DNA of 64,000 nt from Actinomycetota bacterium (GTDB taxonomy: Bacteria; Actinomycetota; Thermoleophilia; Solirubrobacterales; 70-9): assembly GCA_018268675.1 (NCBI GenBank), contig JAFDWB010000093.1:1-64000 (forward strand). Reading direction: 5' to 3'. Each line of letters opens with the position of its first letter. Positions within the stretch are counted from its first letter, which is position 1. This document shows positions 41,887 through 50,406 of the stretch, piece by piece. A model generated the notes under the pieces. That model saw only the letters and a program-made list of their open reading frames with translations. It was not told the origin of the DNA and searched no databases. The position numbers and the translations under genes are program-made.

Positions 41887-43080
41887 CTACTTGACGCCCC
41901 AGAGTTCTTTGTAGTGCTGTTCGAATTCCGCTTCGTCGCCTTCGAAGTACGTCCCGGCAGGCGGAGCGTTTTCCCAGGTCAGGAGCTTGATCGGGTCGGT
42001 CGCCCAGGCGTTCGAGGGAACTTTCTGTTCGTTGAACGTCCGGTTCAGGACGTCGTAGGCCTCCCAGGCCTGCCACTGGGTGGCGTTGGCGACGTCGGCG
42101 TTCTGGATTTCCTTCTTGCGCAGGTATTCCGTGCTTTGTTTGAAACCGCCGTAGGAGACGATTTTCACGCTGTTTTGCAGGCCGGCCTGCTTGATCGCCG
42201 CGACGATCGGCGGCACCGCTGCGTCGTAGGGCGCGTAGACGTAATTCACTTCGGGGTTCGCCTGCAGGACCCCACCCATCTTCGGACCGAGTTTCGTTTC
42301 GAGTTCGGTCACCTGCATTTCGGTTTCGTTGATGATTTCGCAGCTCGGGCAGAGTTCTTCGAGCAGCGGCCTGAACTGTTTCGCGCGTTCGGCGACGATC
42401 CCGAACTCCTTGTCTTCGACGAGGGCGATCTTCGCTTCGCCGCCGCTTTCCTTGGCCATGAAGGCGGCGAGGTATTCGGCTTCCTTCCGGGGGTTGTAGC
42501 CGATGTTCCCGAGCCACAGGCCTTCCCTCGGTTTTTCGACGTTGGACTGCACGACCACCGGGATCCCGGCCGCCTTCAGCGCTTTCATCCCGTTCGGCAC
42601 GAGGCTCGGCGTGACCGCCCCGAGGACGACCCCGTCGACGCCTTCGGTGATCGCCTGGTTGATCCCCGCTTCGTAGCCCTGCGGAGTGCCCTTGCCGTCG
42701 ATGTAGGTGGACTTCCAGCCGAGGGCCTTGGTCGCGGTTTCCGCTCCCTGCTGCAGCAGCTGCTCACCTTCGGCGGCCGCCAGGGTCATGATCAGCGCCA
42801 CGTGCTTGCCCTTGGCCGCCGGATCCTTTTCGGTCGGGCCTTCCCACTTGGCCGGCGCGTACGCTTCGCCGAGGATCTTTTCAACCTTCGCTTCGGCGCC
42901 GGAACCCGATTCCGAGGATTCCGATTCGGCGCTTTCGGATTCGGCGGAGCTTTCGGCAGGCGCCGTCGATTCAGGGGAGCTCGACGAACCGCCTCCTCCA
43001 CAGGCCGCGACCAAGATCGCCGCCGCCAACACCGCCATGACGAGCATGACGACACGGCCAAGTTCCCAGATGCGCTTCAT
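41887..43080 (-). CDS. ABC transporter substrate-binding lipoprotein (importer 2)
   Basis: 397-aa RbsB-type binding lipoprotein. The signal peptide ends in a VAAC lipobox with C27 lipidated, followed by a low-complexity Ser/Glu tether (residues about 28-63). The mature fold shows HVALIMTLAAAEGEQLLQQG, GVDGVVLGAVTPSLVPNG, IPVVVQSNVEK and a CPSC pair that may form a disulfide, similar to the CPEC of the orphan binding protein. SD GGAGGA before the ATG. Glu codons are almost all GAA, unlike the neighbouring genes. First gene of the long importer operon. Confidence 0.9.
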   Translation of the reverse strand: MKRIWELGRVVMLVMAVLAAAILVAACGGGGSSSSPESTAPAESSAESESAESESSESGSGAEAKVEKILGEAYAPAKWEGPTEKDPAAKGKHVALIMTLAAAEGEQLLQQGAETATKALGWKSTYIDGKGTPQGYEAGINQAITEGVDGVVLGAVTPSLVPNGMKALKAAGIPVVVQSNVEKPREGLWLGNIGYNPRKEAEYLAAFMAKESGGEAKIALVEDKEFGIVAERAKQFRPLLEELCPSCEIINETEMQVTELETKLGPKMGGVLQANPEVNYVYAPYDAAVPPIVAAIKQAGLQNSVKIVSYGGFKQSTEYLRKKEIQNADVANATQWQAWEAYDVLNRTFNEQKVPSNAWATDPIKLLTWENAPPAGTYFEGDEAEFEQHYKELWGVK

Positions 43081-43108
43081 TCATTCCTCCGGATCCCGTT
43101 TTCAGCCC

Positions 43109-43131
43109 GCGGCTCGGTCCCTCCGAGCCGC
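43109..43131 (-). promoter_or_regulatory. Leader hairpin of the importer-2 operon
   Basis: Perfect 9-bp stem GCGGCTCGG / CCGAGCCGC around a 5-nt loop, 28 nt upstream of the binding-protein ATG and before its SD. It lies downstream of a TTGACA (minus, 43188-43183), so it should be in the 5' UTR and could stabilise the mRNA or act as a regulatory structure. Confidence 0.45.
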
Positions 43132-43158
43132 TGTACCAACGCTGGAACTGTTTCCGGG

Positions 43159-43188
43159 ACCGTAGCCGACAAAATCTAATTCTGTCAA
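43159..43188 (-). promoter_or_regulatory. Candidate promoter of the importer-2 operon
   Basis: Minus-strand TTGACA (43188-43183) with TACGGT 18 nt downstream (43164-43159); an alternative -10 TAGATT lies at 43178-43173. AAAATCT and AGATTTT form an inverted repeat across 43171-43200. The -10 choice is uncertain. Confidence 0.4.
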
Positions 43189-43212
43189 GAAAAAGATTTT
43201 CGGCCACGCGAT

Positions 43213-44829
43213 TCAACGACGGACAACGTAACCCGCCGCCTCGCGATCCCAGGCATCGGCGGTCCTGCCCGCTTCGCGGAGGAGGTCCTTGCGAACCTTC
43301 TCGGTCGCCGTCCTCGGCAGCGTCGGGAGCAGGCGGACGAAGCGGGGTAGGGCAAAGTAGGGGATCGTCGGCTCGACGAACTCGACCAGCTCGCGTGGCG
43401 TCACAGTCGCCCCGTCGACGAGCACGACCGCGACCGCGACCTCGTCCTCGCTGAGCTCCGAGGGCACCGCGTAGGCGGCGCAATCGGTGACCTCGGGGTG
43501 GCGCAGGAAGGCCTCCTCGACCTCGAACGACGAAATGTTCTCGCCGCGCCGGCGCATCGCGTCCTTGGCCCGGTCGACGAAGAAATAGAACCCGTCGGCG
43601 TCGCGACGCATCAGGTCGCCGGTGTGGAACCAGAGGTCCGAGGTCGCCGCCAGGGTGGCCTCCGGATCGCGCCAGTACCCCTGGGTGGAGATGCCCGGTC
43701 GCGTCGTTCGAACCCAGAGCTCGCCGACCTCTCCCGGGCCGACGCGGAAGCCGTCGCCGTCGACGAGCGTGCATTCGTAGCCTGCCGAGGGCTTCCCACA
43801 GGAGCCGACCGGCGTCGTCTCGCCGGGCTGGTGCCAGATGAAGACGCCGAAGTCGGTGAGGCCGTAACCCTGGATCACATGAAAGCCGAAGCGTTCGTCG
43901 ATCGCCTTCGTGTAGCTCTCCGTCGCGGGCGCGACATTGACCACCCTGAGGCGGTGGCTGCGCTCCTCCGGAGTCGGCTCCTGGCCGATCAGGAGTGGCG
44001 TCATCGCGCCCAGCATGGCCGAGGCGGTGGCCTCGCAGGCGACCACGTCGGCCCAGAAACCGCCGACGCTGAAGCGCTTGCGGATCGCGATCGAGGCACG
44101 TGCCTGGAGCGACGCCAGGAGTCCGCAACAGAGCGCTGCGGTGTGGAAGAGAGGCAGGCAGCAGTAGAAGACGTCGTCGGCGACCAACTGCAAGGAGTGG
44201 CGCGCGCTGCGGGTGAAGAACGCGGTGCTGTTGGCGGTCCAGACGACGCCCTTCGAGGGGCCTGTGGTGCCCGAGGTGAACATGATCGAGGCCGGGTCCG
44301 TGCCGGAGCCGGGGCGTGGGGGCGGCGCCGAGGAGAGGCGCAGCTCGGCCTGGCCGACGGTGCTGATGCCCACCGCCGGTGGCGCGCCGTCGATCGCGAC
44401 GTAAAGCTCGACCGTCTCCAGCTCGGCGATTGCCTCGAGCGCCGCGGCGGCAGATTCACGCTCTGCGAAAACCGCCTTCACCCCCGCCCGCTCCAACATC
44501 CGCCGCAGCATCAGGCCGCGGTGGGAGAGGTTGATCGGCACGACGATCGCGCCCAGCCGCTGGACCGCGAACCAGGTCTCGACGAACTCGAAGCGATTCG
44601 AGCAGAAGAGCGCCACCGTGTCGCCCGGTCCGATGCCCCGTGCGGCGAGCCCCGCGGCGAGCCTCCCGACCACCGCATCGACTTCCGCGTAGGTGTGCTC
44701 ACCGCCCTCGAGGAAGCGCAGCCAGACCTTCGCGCCGCACTCGGACGCGGCGGCGGTGAGTTCCTCGCCGACCGACGGAATCGCCTCGGCGGAATCCTCT
44801 CGAGTCGCCCACGTCCCGAGCTCGCCCAC
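43213..44829 (-). CDS. Acyl-CoA ligase (AMP-binding)
   Basis: 538-aa ANL ligase of the CaiC/FadD-like group: P-loop MFTSGTTGPSKGVVWT, GYGLTDFG, WFHTGDLMRRDADGFYFFVD, RAKDAMRRRGENISSFEVEE and A10 TATEKVRKDLLR, with the catalytic lysine present but Gly replaced by Glu. It shares its C-terminal WDREAAGYVVRR with the ligase at 54558 (WDREASGYQVSR), its closest paralogue here. The GTG start lies 6 nt after a TAGAAT -10 box, so the gene is probably leaderless and separately controlled from the MaoC operon upstream. Confidence 0.88.
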   Translation of the reverse strand: MGELGTWATREDSAEAIPSVGEELTAAASECGAKVWLRFLEGGEHTYAEVDAVVGRLAAGLAARGIGPGDTVALFCSNRFEFVETWFAVQRLGAIVVPINLSHRGLMLRRMLERAGVKAVFAERESAAAALEAIAELETVELYVAIDGAPPAVGISTVGQAELRLSSAPPPRPGSGTDPASIMFTSGTTGPSKGVVWTANSTAFFTRSARHSLQLVADDVFYCCLPLFHTAALCCGLLASLQARASIAIRKRFSVGGFWADVVACEATASAMLGAMTPLLIGQEPTPEERSHRLRVVNVAPATESYTKAIDERFGFHVIQGYGLTDFGVFIWHQPGETTPVGSCGKPSAGYECTLVDGDGFRVGPGEVGELWVRTTRPGISTQGYWRDPEATLAATSDLWFHTGDLMRRDADGFYFFVDRAKDAMRRRGENISSFEVEEAFLRHPEVTDCAAYAVPSELSEDEVAVAVVLVDGATVTPRELVEFVEPTIPYFALPRFVRLLPTLPRTATEKVRKDLLREAGRTADAWDREAAGYVVRR

Positions 44830-44835
44830 AGCCTG

Positions 44836-44841
44836 ATTCTA
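44836..44841 (-). promoter_or_regulatory. -10 box of the leaderless ligase gene at 44829
   Basis: Minus-strand TAGAAT followed by CAGGCT and the GTG start, a 6-nt gap with no SD. Same arrangement as at 27724, 29851 and 29860. Confidence 0.5.
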
Positions 44842-44848
44842 TCTTGTT

Positions 44849-45295
44849 TTAGATTCCCGGGGATGACGGAGCAAGGTTGACGACGGCGCGGGCCGCCTTC
44901 AGCACCGCGCTTCTGCCCGCTTCGACGGTCAGCTCGACCACGACCCGGCCGCCGTCCAGGAGCTCGGTCACGGTGCCTTCGACGACAACCATGGCCGGCC
45001 CCTCCACGCCGACCGGGACCATCCCGGAGAAGCGCGTCGAGAAGTCCTCCACCGCACCCGGGTCGCCGGCCCAGTCGGTCACCAGCCGACCGGCCAGCGC
45101 CATCGTCAGCATCCCGTGGGCGATCACTTCGGGCAGACCGGCGCGTTCGGCGGCCTGGTCGCTCCAGTGGATCGAGTTGAAGTCGAGCGCCGCACCGGCG
45201 TAGCGCACCAGCCGGGCACGGTCGAGCTCGAAGCCGCGCGGGCCGATCCGGTCGCCGATCCCGACTGCGGCGGCACTCCGCCTCCCTTCAGCCAC
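44849..45295 (-). CDS. MaoC-like (R)-hydratase, HadB-type
   Basis: 148-aa hot-dog domain with the hydratase-2 motif YAGAALDFNSIHWSDQAAER then AGLPEVIAHGML, which has Asp, Asn/Ser and His in the catalytic arrangement. Pairs with the HadA-like protein at 45288, whose stop it overlaps by 8 nt. Such HadAB-type dimers hydrate trans-2-enoyl thioesters to (R)-3-hydroxyacyl thioesters. GTG start. Last gene of the eight-gene operon from 50895. Confidence 0.87.
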   Translation of the reverse strand: MAEGRRSAAAVGIGDRIGPRGFELDRARLVRYAGAALDFNSIHWSDQAAERAGLPEVIAHGMLTMALAGRLVTDWAGDPGAVEDFSTRFSGMVPVGVEGPAMVVVEGTVTELLDGGRVVVELTVEAGRSAVLKAARAVVNLAPSSPGI

Positions 45296-45752
45296 GATCG
45301 GACCCGGGGGCAGTCCCGCGGGAGACGAGGACGCTGGTCACCCGGCAGACCGGTTCGCCGGCCTCGGTCGCCAGCGCGCAGAGGATCTCCAACAGCTCGT
45401 TGCCGCCCGCGTTGCGGATCGAGGCGATCGTCACCTCGCCGACCAGCGTGTCGCCTGCGTAGATCGGCCGCGAGCCCTCGATCCGCTGTTCGCCATGGAC
45501 CACCCGCGAGTAGTCGAGCCCGAGCCGGGGGTCGCGGCGTGGCCCCTGGCCCATCTGCAGGGAGACCACCGAGCCGAAGGTCGGCGGCGCCGGGATGTCA
45601 CGGTGGCCCAGCGCCCGGGCCAGCTCGAGATCGGCGTAGACCGGAGCCTCGTCGCCGATCGCCGCGGCGAACTCGCGGATCTTCTGCCGCGAGACGTCGA
45701 ACGGCGGCCCGGGATCGTAGGAGCGGCCGACCAGGGCGCGGTTCAGCGGCAT
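45288..45752 (-). CDS. MaoC N-terminal-domain dehydratase, HadA-type
   Basis: 154-aa FAS1-like dehydratase/MaoC-N protein: RSYDPGPPFDVSRQKIREFA, PPTFGSVVSLQMG, HGEQRIEGSRPIYAGDTLVG. This half lacks the catalytic motif and forms the substrate channel with a HadB-like partner, encoded directly downstream. ATG start overlaps the SDR stop (ATGA). The longer open frame upstream is the shadow of the SDR gene. Confidence 0.85.
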   Translation of the reverse strand: MPLNRALVGRSYDPGPPFDVSRQKIREFAAAIGDEAPVYADLELARALGHRDIPAPPTFGSVVSLQMGQGPRRDPRLGLDYSRVVHGEQRIEGSRPIYAGDTLVGEVTIASIRNAGGNELLEILCALATEAGEPVCRVTSVLVSRGTAPGSDRG

Positions 45753-46498
45753 CAGATGTGCCTTCCCCCCGCGACCTCGACGACGGTGCCGGTGATGTAG
45801 CTGGCCAGGTCGGAGGCCAAGAAGAGCACCGTCGTCGCGATCTCGTCGGGATCCCCGGCCCGGCCCATCGGCACTTCCTCCTCGCGCTGGGCGAAGATCT
45901 CCGGCGGCATCGCTTCCGTCATCGCCGTCTTGATCAGGCCGGGCTGGATCGCGTTGACCCGAACCCCGGCGTGGGCGACCTCTTTCGCCGCCGCCTTGGT
46001 CAGCCCGACGATCCCCGCCTTGGCGGCGCTGTAATTGGTCTGGCCGATGTTGCCGACCTTGCCTGAGATCGAGGAGATGTTGACGATCGAACCGCCGTCC
46101 TCTTGCTCCCGCATCGCCAACGAGGCCGCTTTGGTCCCCAACCAGGTGCCTTTGAGGTGGACGGCGACCACCGCATCGAAGTCCTCGACGCTCATCTTCC
46201 GCATCGTCGCATCGCGGGTGATCCCGGCGTTGTTGACCATCACGTCGATCGACCCGAACTCCTCGCGGCAGCGAGCGACGACCGCCTCGACCGCCTCCGG
46301 CGAGGTGACGTCGCAGGCGATCCCGATCGCCTTGCCGCCCGCCACGGCGACCGTCTTCGCCGCCTCGCTCGCGCGCCCCTCGGCAACATCGGCGATCACC
46401 AGGGCGGCCCCCTCGGCGCCGAGCCGGCGGGCGATCGCCAGCCCGATTCCCTGGGCCCCGCCGGTCACCACCGCCGCTTTTCCGTCCAGCATTCCCAT
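45752..46498 (-). CDS. FabG-like SDR, 3-oxoacyl-reductase/3-hydroxyacyl-CoA dehydrogenase
   Basis: 248-aa SDR with [55 protein letters not shown] with AAKAG, and [22 protein letters not shown] and NYSAAKAG are hallmark FabG sequences. Next to HadA/HadB-like hydratases it would interconvert 3-oxo- and (R)-3-hydroxyacyl-CoA. SD AAAGGAG 6 nt before the ATG. Confidence 0.88.
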   Translation of the reverse strand: MGMLDGKAAVVTGGAQGIGLAIARRLGAEGAALVIADVAEGRASEAAKTVAVAGGKAIGIACDVTSPEAVEAVVARCREEFGSIDVMVNNAGITRDATMRKMSVEDFDAVVAVHLKGTWLGTKAASLAMREQEDGGSIVNISSISGKVGNIGQTNYSAAKAGIVGLTKAAAKEVAHAGVRVNAIQPGLIKTAMTEAMPPEIFAQREEEVPMGRAGDPDEIATTVLFLASDLASYITGTVVEVAGGRHI

Positions 46499-46513
46499 CG
46501 TTTCTCCTTTCGC

Positions 46514-47668
46514 TCAGTTCAAGGTCGCTTCGGTTCCGAGCAGCGCCGTCGCCTGGCTCGAGAGGACGGCGCCGTTGCCGTGCGCGAGCGCGACCTCGAC
46601 CCCCTCCTGCTGGCGGTCGCCCGCCTCGCCCCGCAGCTGCCGCACCGCCTCGATCACGGTGAAGATCCCGTACATCCCCGGGTGGCAGTAGGAAAGACCG
46701 CCGCCGTTGGTGTTCACCGGCAGCTCCCCGCCGGGCCCGATGCGGCCGCCGGCGACAAACTCGCCGCCCTCGCCCTTGGCGCAGAAGCCGAGGTCCTCGA
46801 GGAAGAGGATCGGATTGATCGTGAAGGCGTCGTAGAGCTCGACCACGTCGACGTCCGCGGGCCCGAGACCCGCCATCGCGAAAGCACGGGCGCCGGATTC
46901 GGTGGCGGCGGTCACGGTCAGATCCGGCATCTGGGAGATGTCGCGATGCCAGTGGGCGACCCCGCAACCGAGCAGATGGGCGGCGGGCTTCGGCGCCCCG
47001 CGGGCCCGCTCGGCCGAGGTGACGACCAGGGCGCCGCCGCCGTCGGTGACGAGGCAGCAGTCGCGCACCCCGAGCGGGTCGCAGACGAGCCGCGCCGTCA
47101 GTACGTCCTCGACGCTCAACGGCCCGCGCTCGAAGGCCTTCGGGTTCAGCTGTGCCCAGCGACGCGCGGCGATGGCGACTTCGGCCATCTGCTCTCGCGT
47201 CGTCCCGTACTGGTGCATGTGGCGGGAGGCGGCCAGCGCGTACATCGTCAAGGGCCAGCGCGGGCGGAACGGCTCTTCCCAGATCGAGACGCTCGCCGGC
47301 GTGATCAGCCTGCCCGCCTCGGAGCGTTGGATCGAGCCGTAGACGATCAGTGCCACCTCGATCAACCCGGCCTCGATCGCTCCGGCGGCATAGAGCAGAT
47401 GGCTGATCGCCGAGCTGCCGCCGATGTTGCTGCCGTCGCTGTAGCGGGGACGGATGCCGAGGTACTCGGCCGCGTTCAGGGTCGGCGCCGGCTGCACCGA
47501 GGAGGCGCAGAAGAGCGCGTCGACCTCGGTCCGGTCGATGCCCGCATCGGCGAGGGCGCGGGTCGCCGCCTGGCCGATCAGGTCCTGCTCGGTGAGGCCG
47601 GGCGCGACGACGCCGAGGTCGGCCTCGGCGACGCCGACCACCGCGAGGCGACCGCGCAGCGGGTTCAC
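46514..47668 (-). CDS. Thiolase-fold lipid-transfer protein (Ltp-like; possible acyl-CoA retro-aldolase)
   Basis: 384-aa thiolase-superfamily protein of the SCP-x/Ltp type. The nucleophile-cysteine region reads SNIGGSSAISHLLYAAGAI, without Cys, and the C-terminal part has ELYDAFTINPILFLEDLGFC, AKGEGGEFV and GGGLSYCHPGMYG. This is the pattern of Ltp proteins that, with a DUF35 partner, catalyse retro-aldol cleavage in steroid side-chain degradation (Ltp2-ChsH2 in mycobacteria). The DUF35 gene is directly upstream with a GTGA overlap, strengthening that reading. Substrate unknown. Confidence 0.85.
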   Translation of the reverse strand: MNPLRGRLAVVGVAEADLGVVAPGLTEQDLIGQAATRALADAGIDRTEVDALFCASSVQPAPTLNAAEYLGIRPRYSDGSNIGGSSAISHLLYAAGAIEAGLIEVALIVYGSIQRSEAGRLITPASVSIWEEPFRPRWPLTMYALAASRHMHQYGTTREQMAEVAIAARRWAQLNPKAFERGPLSVEDVLTARLVCDPLGVRDCCLVTDGGGALVVTSAERARGAPKPAAHLLGCGVAHWHRDISQMPDLTVTAATESGARAFAMAGLGPADVDVVELYDAFTINPILFLEDLGFCAKGEGGEFVAGGRIGPGGELPVNTNGGGLSYCHPGMYGIFTVIEAVRQLRGEAGDRQQEGVEVALAHGNGAVLSSQATALLGTEATLN

Positions 47669-48030
47669 GAGCGGTCCGCAGGGACGAAGACGGGCGCCGT
47701 GCCTGCCTCCTTGAGCAGGCGGAGGCGGTCGCCGATCCTCACCCCGTCGGCAGGCACCCGGTCGACCCGGCTCATCAGCCGGAAGCCCTCGTCGAGGTCG
47801 ACGAGGCAGACGTTGTATGGCTCCTGGCGGTGCGGCCGCATGACCGTGGTCGCGTAGACCGTCCCGGCGCCCGAGGAGATCTCCCAGGCCAACGCGGTGG
47901 AGCCGCAGTGGGGGCAGACGACGCGCGGGTAGAACACCGCCCGCGCGCAGTCGCCGCAACGCTGGAACCGCAGCTCCCCCGCCGCCAGCCCTTCCTGATA
48001 GCCGATCCAGGGGGATGCGGACTCGGTCAA
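47665..48030 (-). CDS. DUF35 Zn-ribbon/OB-fold protein, partner of the Ltp-like protein
   Basis: 121-aa protein: a rubredoxin-like zinc ribbon (C25, C28, C39, C42 in RCGDC and CPHCG) followed by an acyl-CoA-binding OB fold (GAGTVYATTVMRPH, YNVCLVDLDEGFRLMSRV). DUF35 proteins act as acyl-CoA scaffolds for thiolase-fold partners. Start TTG at 48030, overlapping the acyl-CoA dehydrogenase stop (TTGA). In mycobacterial ChsH2 this domain is fused to a MaoC domain; here it is free-standing. Confidence 0.88.
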   Translation of the reverse strand: MTESASPWIGYQEGLAAGELRFQRCGDCARAVFYPRVVCPHCGSTALAWEISSGAGTVYATTVMRPHRQEPYNVCLVDLDEGFRLMSRVDRVPADGVRIGDRLRLLKEAGTAPVFVPADRS

Positions 48031-49187
48031 GCCGTCACCTTGGCCCGCCGGGCAGCGAGCATCTGGCGGGCGATCACGAGCTTCTGGATCTCGTCGGTCC
48101 CCTCGTAGATCCGGTAGAGGCGGGCGTCACGGTAGAAGCGCTCGATCGGCACCGTCCGCATGTAGCCCATCCCGCCCAGCACCTGGACGCCACGGTCGGC
48201 GACCTTGTTGACCATCTGCGAGCAGAAGAGCTTCGTGCAGGCGGGACCCTGGCGCATGTCGGTGCCGGCGTCGTAGGCGCGGGCCGCCTCGAGGGCCATC
48301 GCGCGCCCGGCACGGGCTTCGGTCTCCGATTCGGCGAGCAGCGCCTGGACCAGCTGGAAGTCGCCGATCGGGACGCCGCCCTGGCGGTTGTCGATCGCGT
48401 AGGCGGTCATCTCCTCGACGATCCGCTCGGCCATCCCGACGCAGAGCGAGCCGATCGTCAGGCGCCCCTTGGCGAGCGATTTCATCGCCGCCCGGAAGCC
48501 CGTTTCCTCCTCGCCACCGATCAGCGCCGAGGCTGGGACGCGGACGTCGTCGAGAAAGAGCTCGGAGGTCCAGGCACCCTGCTGGCCCATCTTCTTGTCG
48601 TGGGGGCCGATCGTCAGGCCGGGCGTGCCCGCGTCGACGAGGAAGGCCGAGATGCCCTTGGTCCCTTCGGCGTCCGGATCGGTACGGGCGAAGACGACGA
48701 ACACGGTCGAGAGCTCGGCGTTGGTGATGAAGCGCTTGGTCCCGTTGATCACGTACTCGTCGCCGGCGCGCTTGGCGCGCGTCCGCATCCCGCTGGGGTC
48801 CGAGCCCGCCTCGGCCTCGGTCAGCGCGAAACAGCCGATTGCGGCGCCACTCGCCAGCTCCGGTAGGTAGTGCCGTTTCTGCTCCTCGGTGCCGTAGTTG
48901 GCGATCGTCTGGCCCGCGATCCCGTTGTTGGTCCCGAACAGGGAGCGAAAGGCGGGCGAGGTGCGTCCGACCTCGAAAGCGAGGCGGACCTCCTCGACCA
49001 TGGTGAAGCCGAGACCGCCGTACTCCTCCGGCAGGGCGTAGCCGAAGAGACCCATCTTCGCCGCCTCCTCGCGGAGAACCTCGGGCACCGAGTCGCTCTC
49101 TTCGATCTCCTCCTCGCGAGGGATCACCTCGCGGTTGACGAAGTCGCGAACCGCTTCGGCGATCGCCTCGAACTCTCCGTTGTCCAT
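48027..49187 (-). CDS. Acyl-CoA dehydrogenase
   Basis: 386-aa FAD enzyme: ALPEEYGGLGFTMVEEVRLA, CFALTEAEAGSDPSGMRTRA, YVINGTKRFITNAELS, GGMGYMRTVPIERFYRDARL and YEGTDEIQ with E362 as the catalytic base, as in medium-chain dehydrogenases. It would form the 2-enoyl-CoA for the HadAB-like hydratase of the same operon. ATG start 17 nt after the thiolase stop; electrons go to an ETF not encoded here. Confidence 0.9.
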   Translation of the reverse strand: MDNGEFEAIAEAVRDFVNREVIPREEEIEESDSVPEVLREEAAKMGLFGYALPEEYGGLGFTMVEEVRLAFEVGRTSPAFRSLFGTNNGIAGQTIANYGTEEQKRHYLPELASGAAIGCFALTEAEAGSDPSGMRTRAKRAGDEYVINGTKRFITNAELSTVFVVFARTDPDAEGTKGISAFLVDAGTPGLTIGPHDKKMGQQGAWTSELFLDDVRVPASALIGGEEETGFRAAMKSLAKGRLTIGSLCVGMAERIVEEMTAYAIDNRQGGVPIGDFQLVQALLAESETEARAGRAMALEAARAYDAGTDMRQGPACTKLFCSQMVNKVADRGVQVLGGMGYMRTVPIERFYRDARLYRIYEGTDEIQKLVIARQMLAARRAKVTA

Positions 49188-49204
49188 GGCCCTCCCGACC
49201 CCCT

Positions 49205-50386
49205 TCAGTTCTCGATCAGCTCGAGGATGGTGGCGTTTGCAGTACCTCCACCCTCACACATCGACTGCAGCCCGTAGCGGATCTTCGCCGCCTCCATCTG
49301 GTGCAGCATCGTCGTCATCAGTCGCGCCCCCGAGCCCCCCAGCGGGTGACCGAGAGCGATCGCCCCACCGTTGGGGTTGACCAGGTCGCGCTCGGCGCCG
49401 ATCTCGGCCATCCAGGTAAGGGTGACGCTGGCGAAAGCCTCGTTGATCTCGTAGGTGCCGATGTCGTCGAGGCCGAGTCCGGTCCGCTCCATCACGGTCT
49501 TCGTCGCCGGCACCGGCCCGTAGAGCATCGTCAACGGGTCATCTCCCGCCAGGGCGAAACCGACGAAGCGGGCGCGCGGCTTGAGGTCGAGCTTTTCCGC
49601 GATCTCGCTGGTCGTGATCAGGAGCGCCGCGGCGCCGTCGGAAATCTGGGAGGAGTTGCCGGCGGTGACCACGCCCTCGTGCTTGAACGGCGCCTTGAGG
49701 CCGGCCATCTTCTCCACCGTGCCCCCGCGGCGGACGCCCTCATCGGTGTCGACCAGAGTGGTCGCGCCGTCCTCGCCCGGCGCCTCGATCGGGACGATCT
49801 CGCGCTCGAAATGGCCGCCGTCGATCGCCGCCGCGGCGCGCTCGTGCGAGCCGAGGCTGAATTCATCGAGGTCGGTGCGGCTGAAGTTGAAGCGTTCGGC
49901 GAGCTTCTCGGCCCCCAGGCCCTGGCTGAATTCTGAGGTCTCGTAACGCTCGATCGCCATCGGCCCGTACGGTTCGCCGGGGCCGTTCAGCCGCGCCCAG
50001 CCCATCGGCACGCGGCTCATCGACTCGACCCCTCCGGCGACGATGAGGTCGTGCTGGCCCGACATCACCGCGGCGGCGGCGAAGTGCGCCGCCTGCTGGG
50101 AGGAGCCGCACTGGCGGTCGACGGTCGTGCCGGGGATCTTCTCCGGCCAGCCCGCGGCGAGCACCGCGTAGCGACCGATGTTGGCGGACTGGTCGCCAGC
50201 CTGGGTGACGCAGCCCCAGATCACGTCTTCGATCCGCTCCGGATCCACCCCCGAGCGGGAGACCAGCTCCTGCAGCACCAGGGCCGAGAGATCGACCGGG
50301 TGGACGGTGCTGAGCGCCCCGTTCCGCTTCCCCACCGGGCTCCGTACCGCCTCGACGATTACGGCATCACGACCTGCAAGGCTCAT
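49205..50386 (-). CDS. Acetyl-CoA C-acyltransferase (thiolase)
   Basis: 393-aa thiolase with all catalytic residues: C93 in VDRQCGSSQQA, the INEAFAS block, H347 in GHPLGGSGAR and C377 in SMCEGGGTANA. It would cleave a 3-oxoacyl-CoA to acetyl-CoA (or propionyl-CoA) and a shortened acyl-CoA. ATG start with SD GAGGAGG. Second gene of the operon, 20 nt after the flavin reductase. Confidence 0.9.
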   Translation of the reverse strand: MSLAGRDAVIVEAVRSPVGKRNGALSTVHPVDLSALVLQELVSRSGVDPERIEDVIWGCVTQAGDQSANIGRYAVLAAGWPEKIPGTTVDRQCGSSQQAAHFAAAAVMSGQHDLIVAGGVESMSRVPMGWARLNGPGEPYGPMAIERYETSEFSQGLGAEKLAERFNFSRTDLDEFSLGSHERAAAAIDGGHFEREIVPIEAPGEDGATTLVDTDEGVRRGGTVEKMAGLKAPFKHEGVVTAGNSSQISDGAAALLITTSEIAEKLDLKPRARFVGFALAGDDPLTMLYGPVPATKTVMERTGLGLDDIGTYEINEAFASVTLTWMAEIGAERDLVNPNGGAIALGHPLGGSGARLMTTMLHQMEAAKIRYGLQSMCEGGGTANATILELIEN

Positions 50387-50406
50387 CTGTAGACCTCCTC
50401 GGTCCG

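Noticed and set aside
45288-46967. Possible fusion of an upstream segment to the HadA-like domain
   Set aside because: The upstream part is an off-frame shadow of the FabG-like SDR and Ltp genes; the ATGA overlap at 45752 gives a natural start.
46514-47668. Annotation of the Ltp-like protein as a true acetyl-CoA acetyltransferase
   Set aside because: The nucleophilic cysteine region reads NIGGSSAIS without Cys, unlike the thiolase at 49205, so a condensing or thiolytic role is unlikely.
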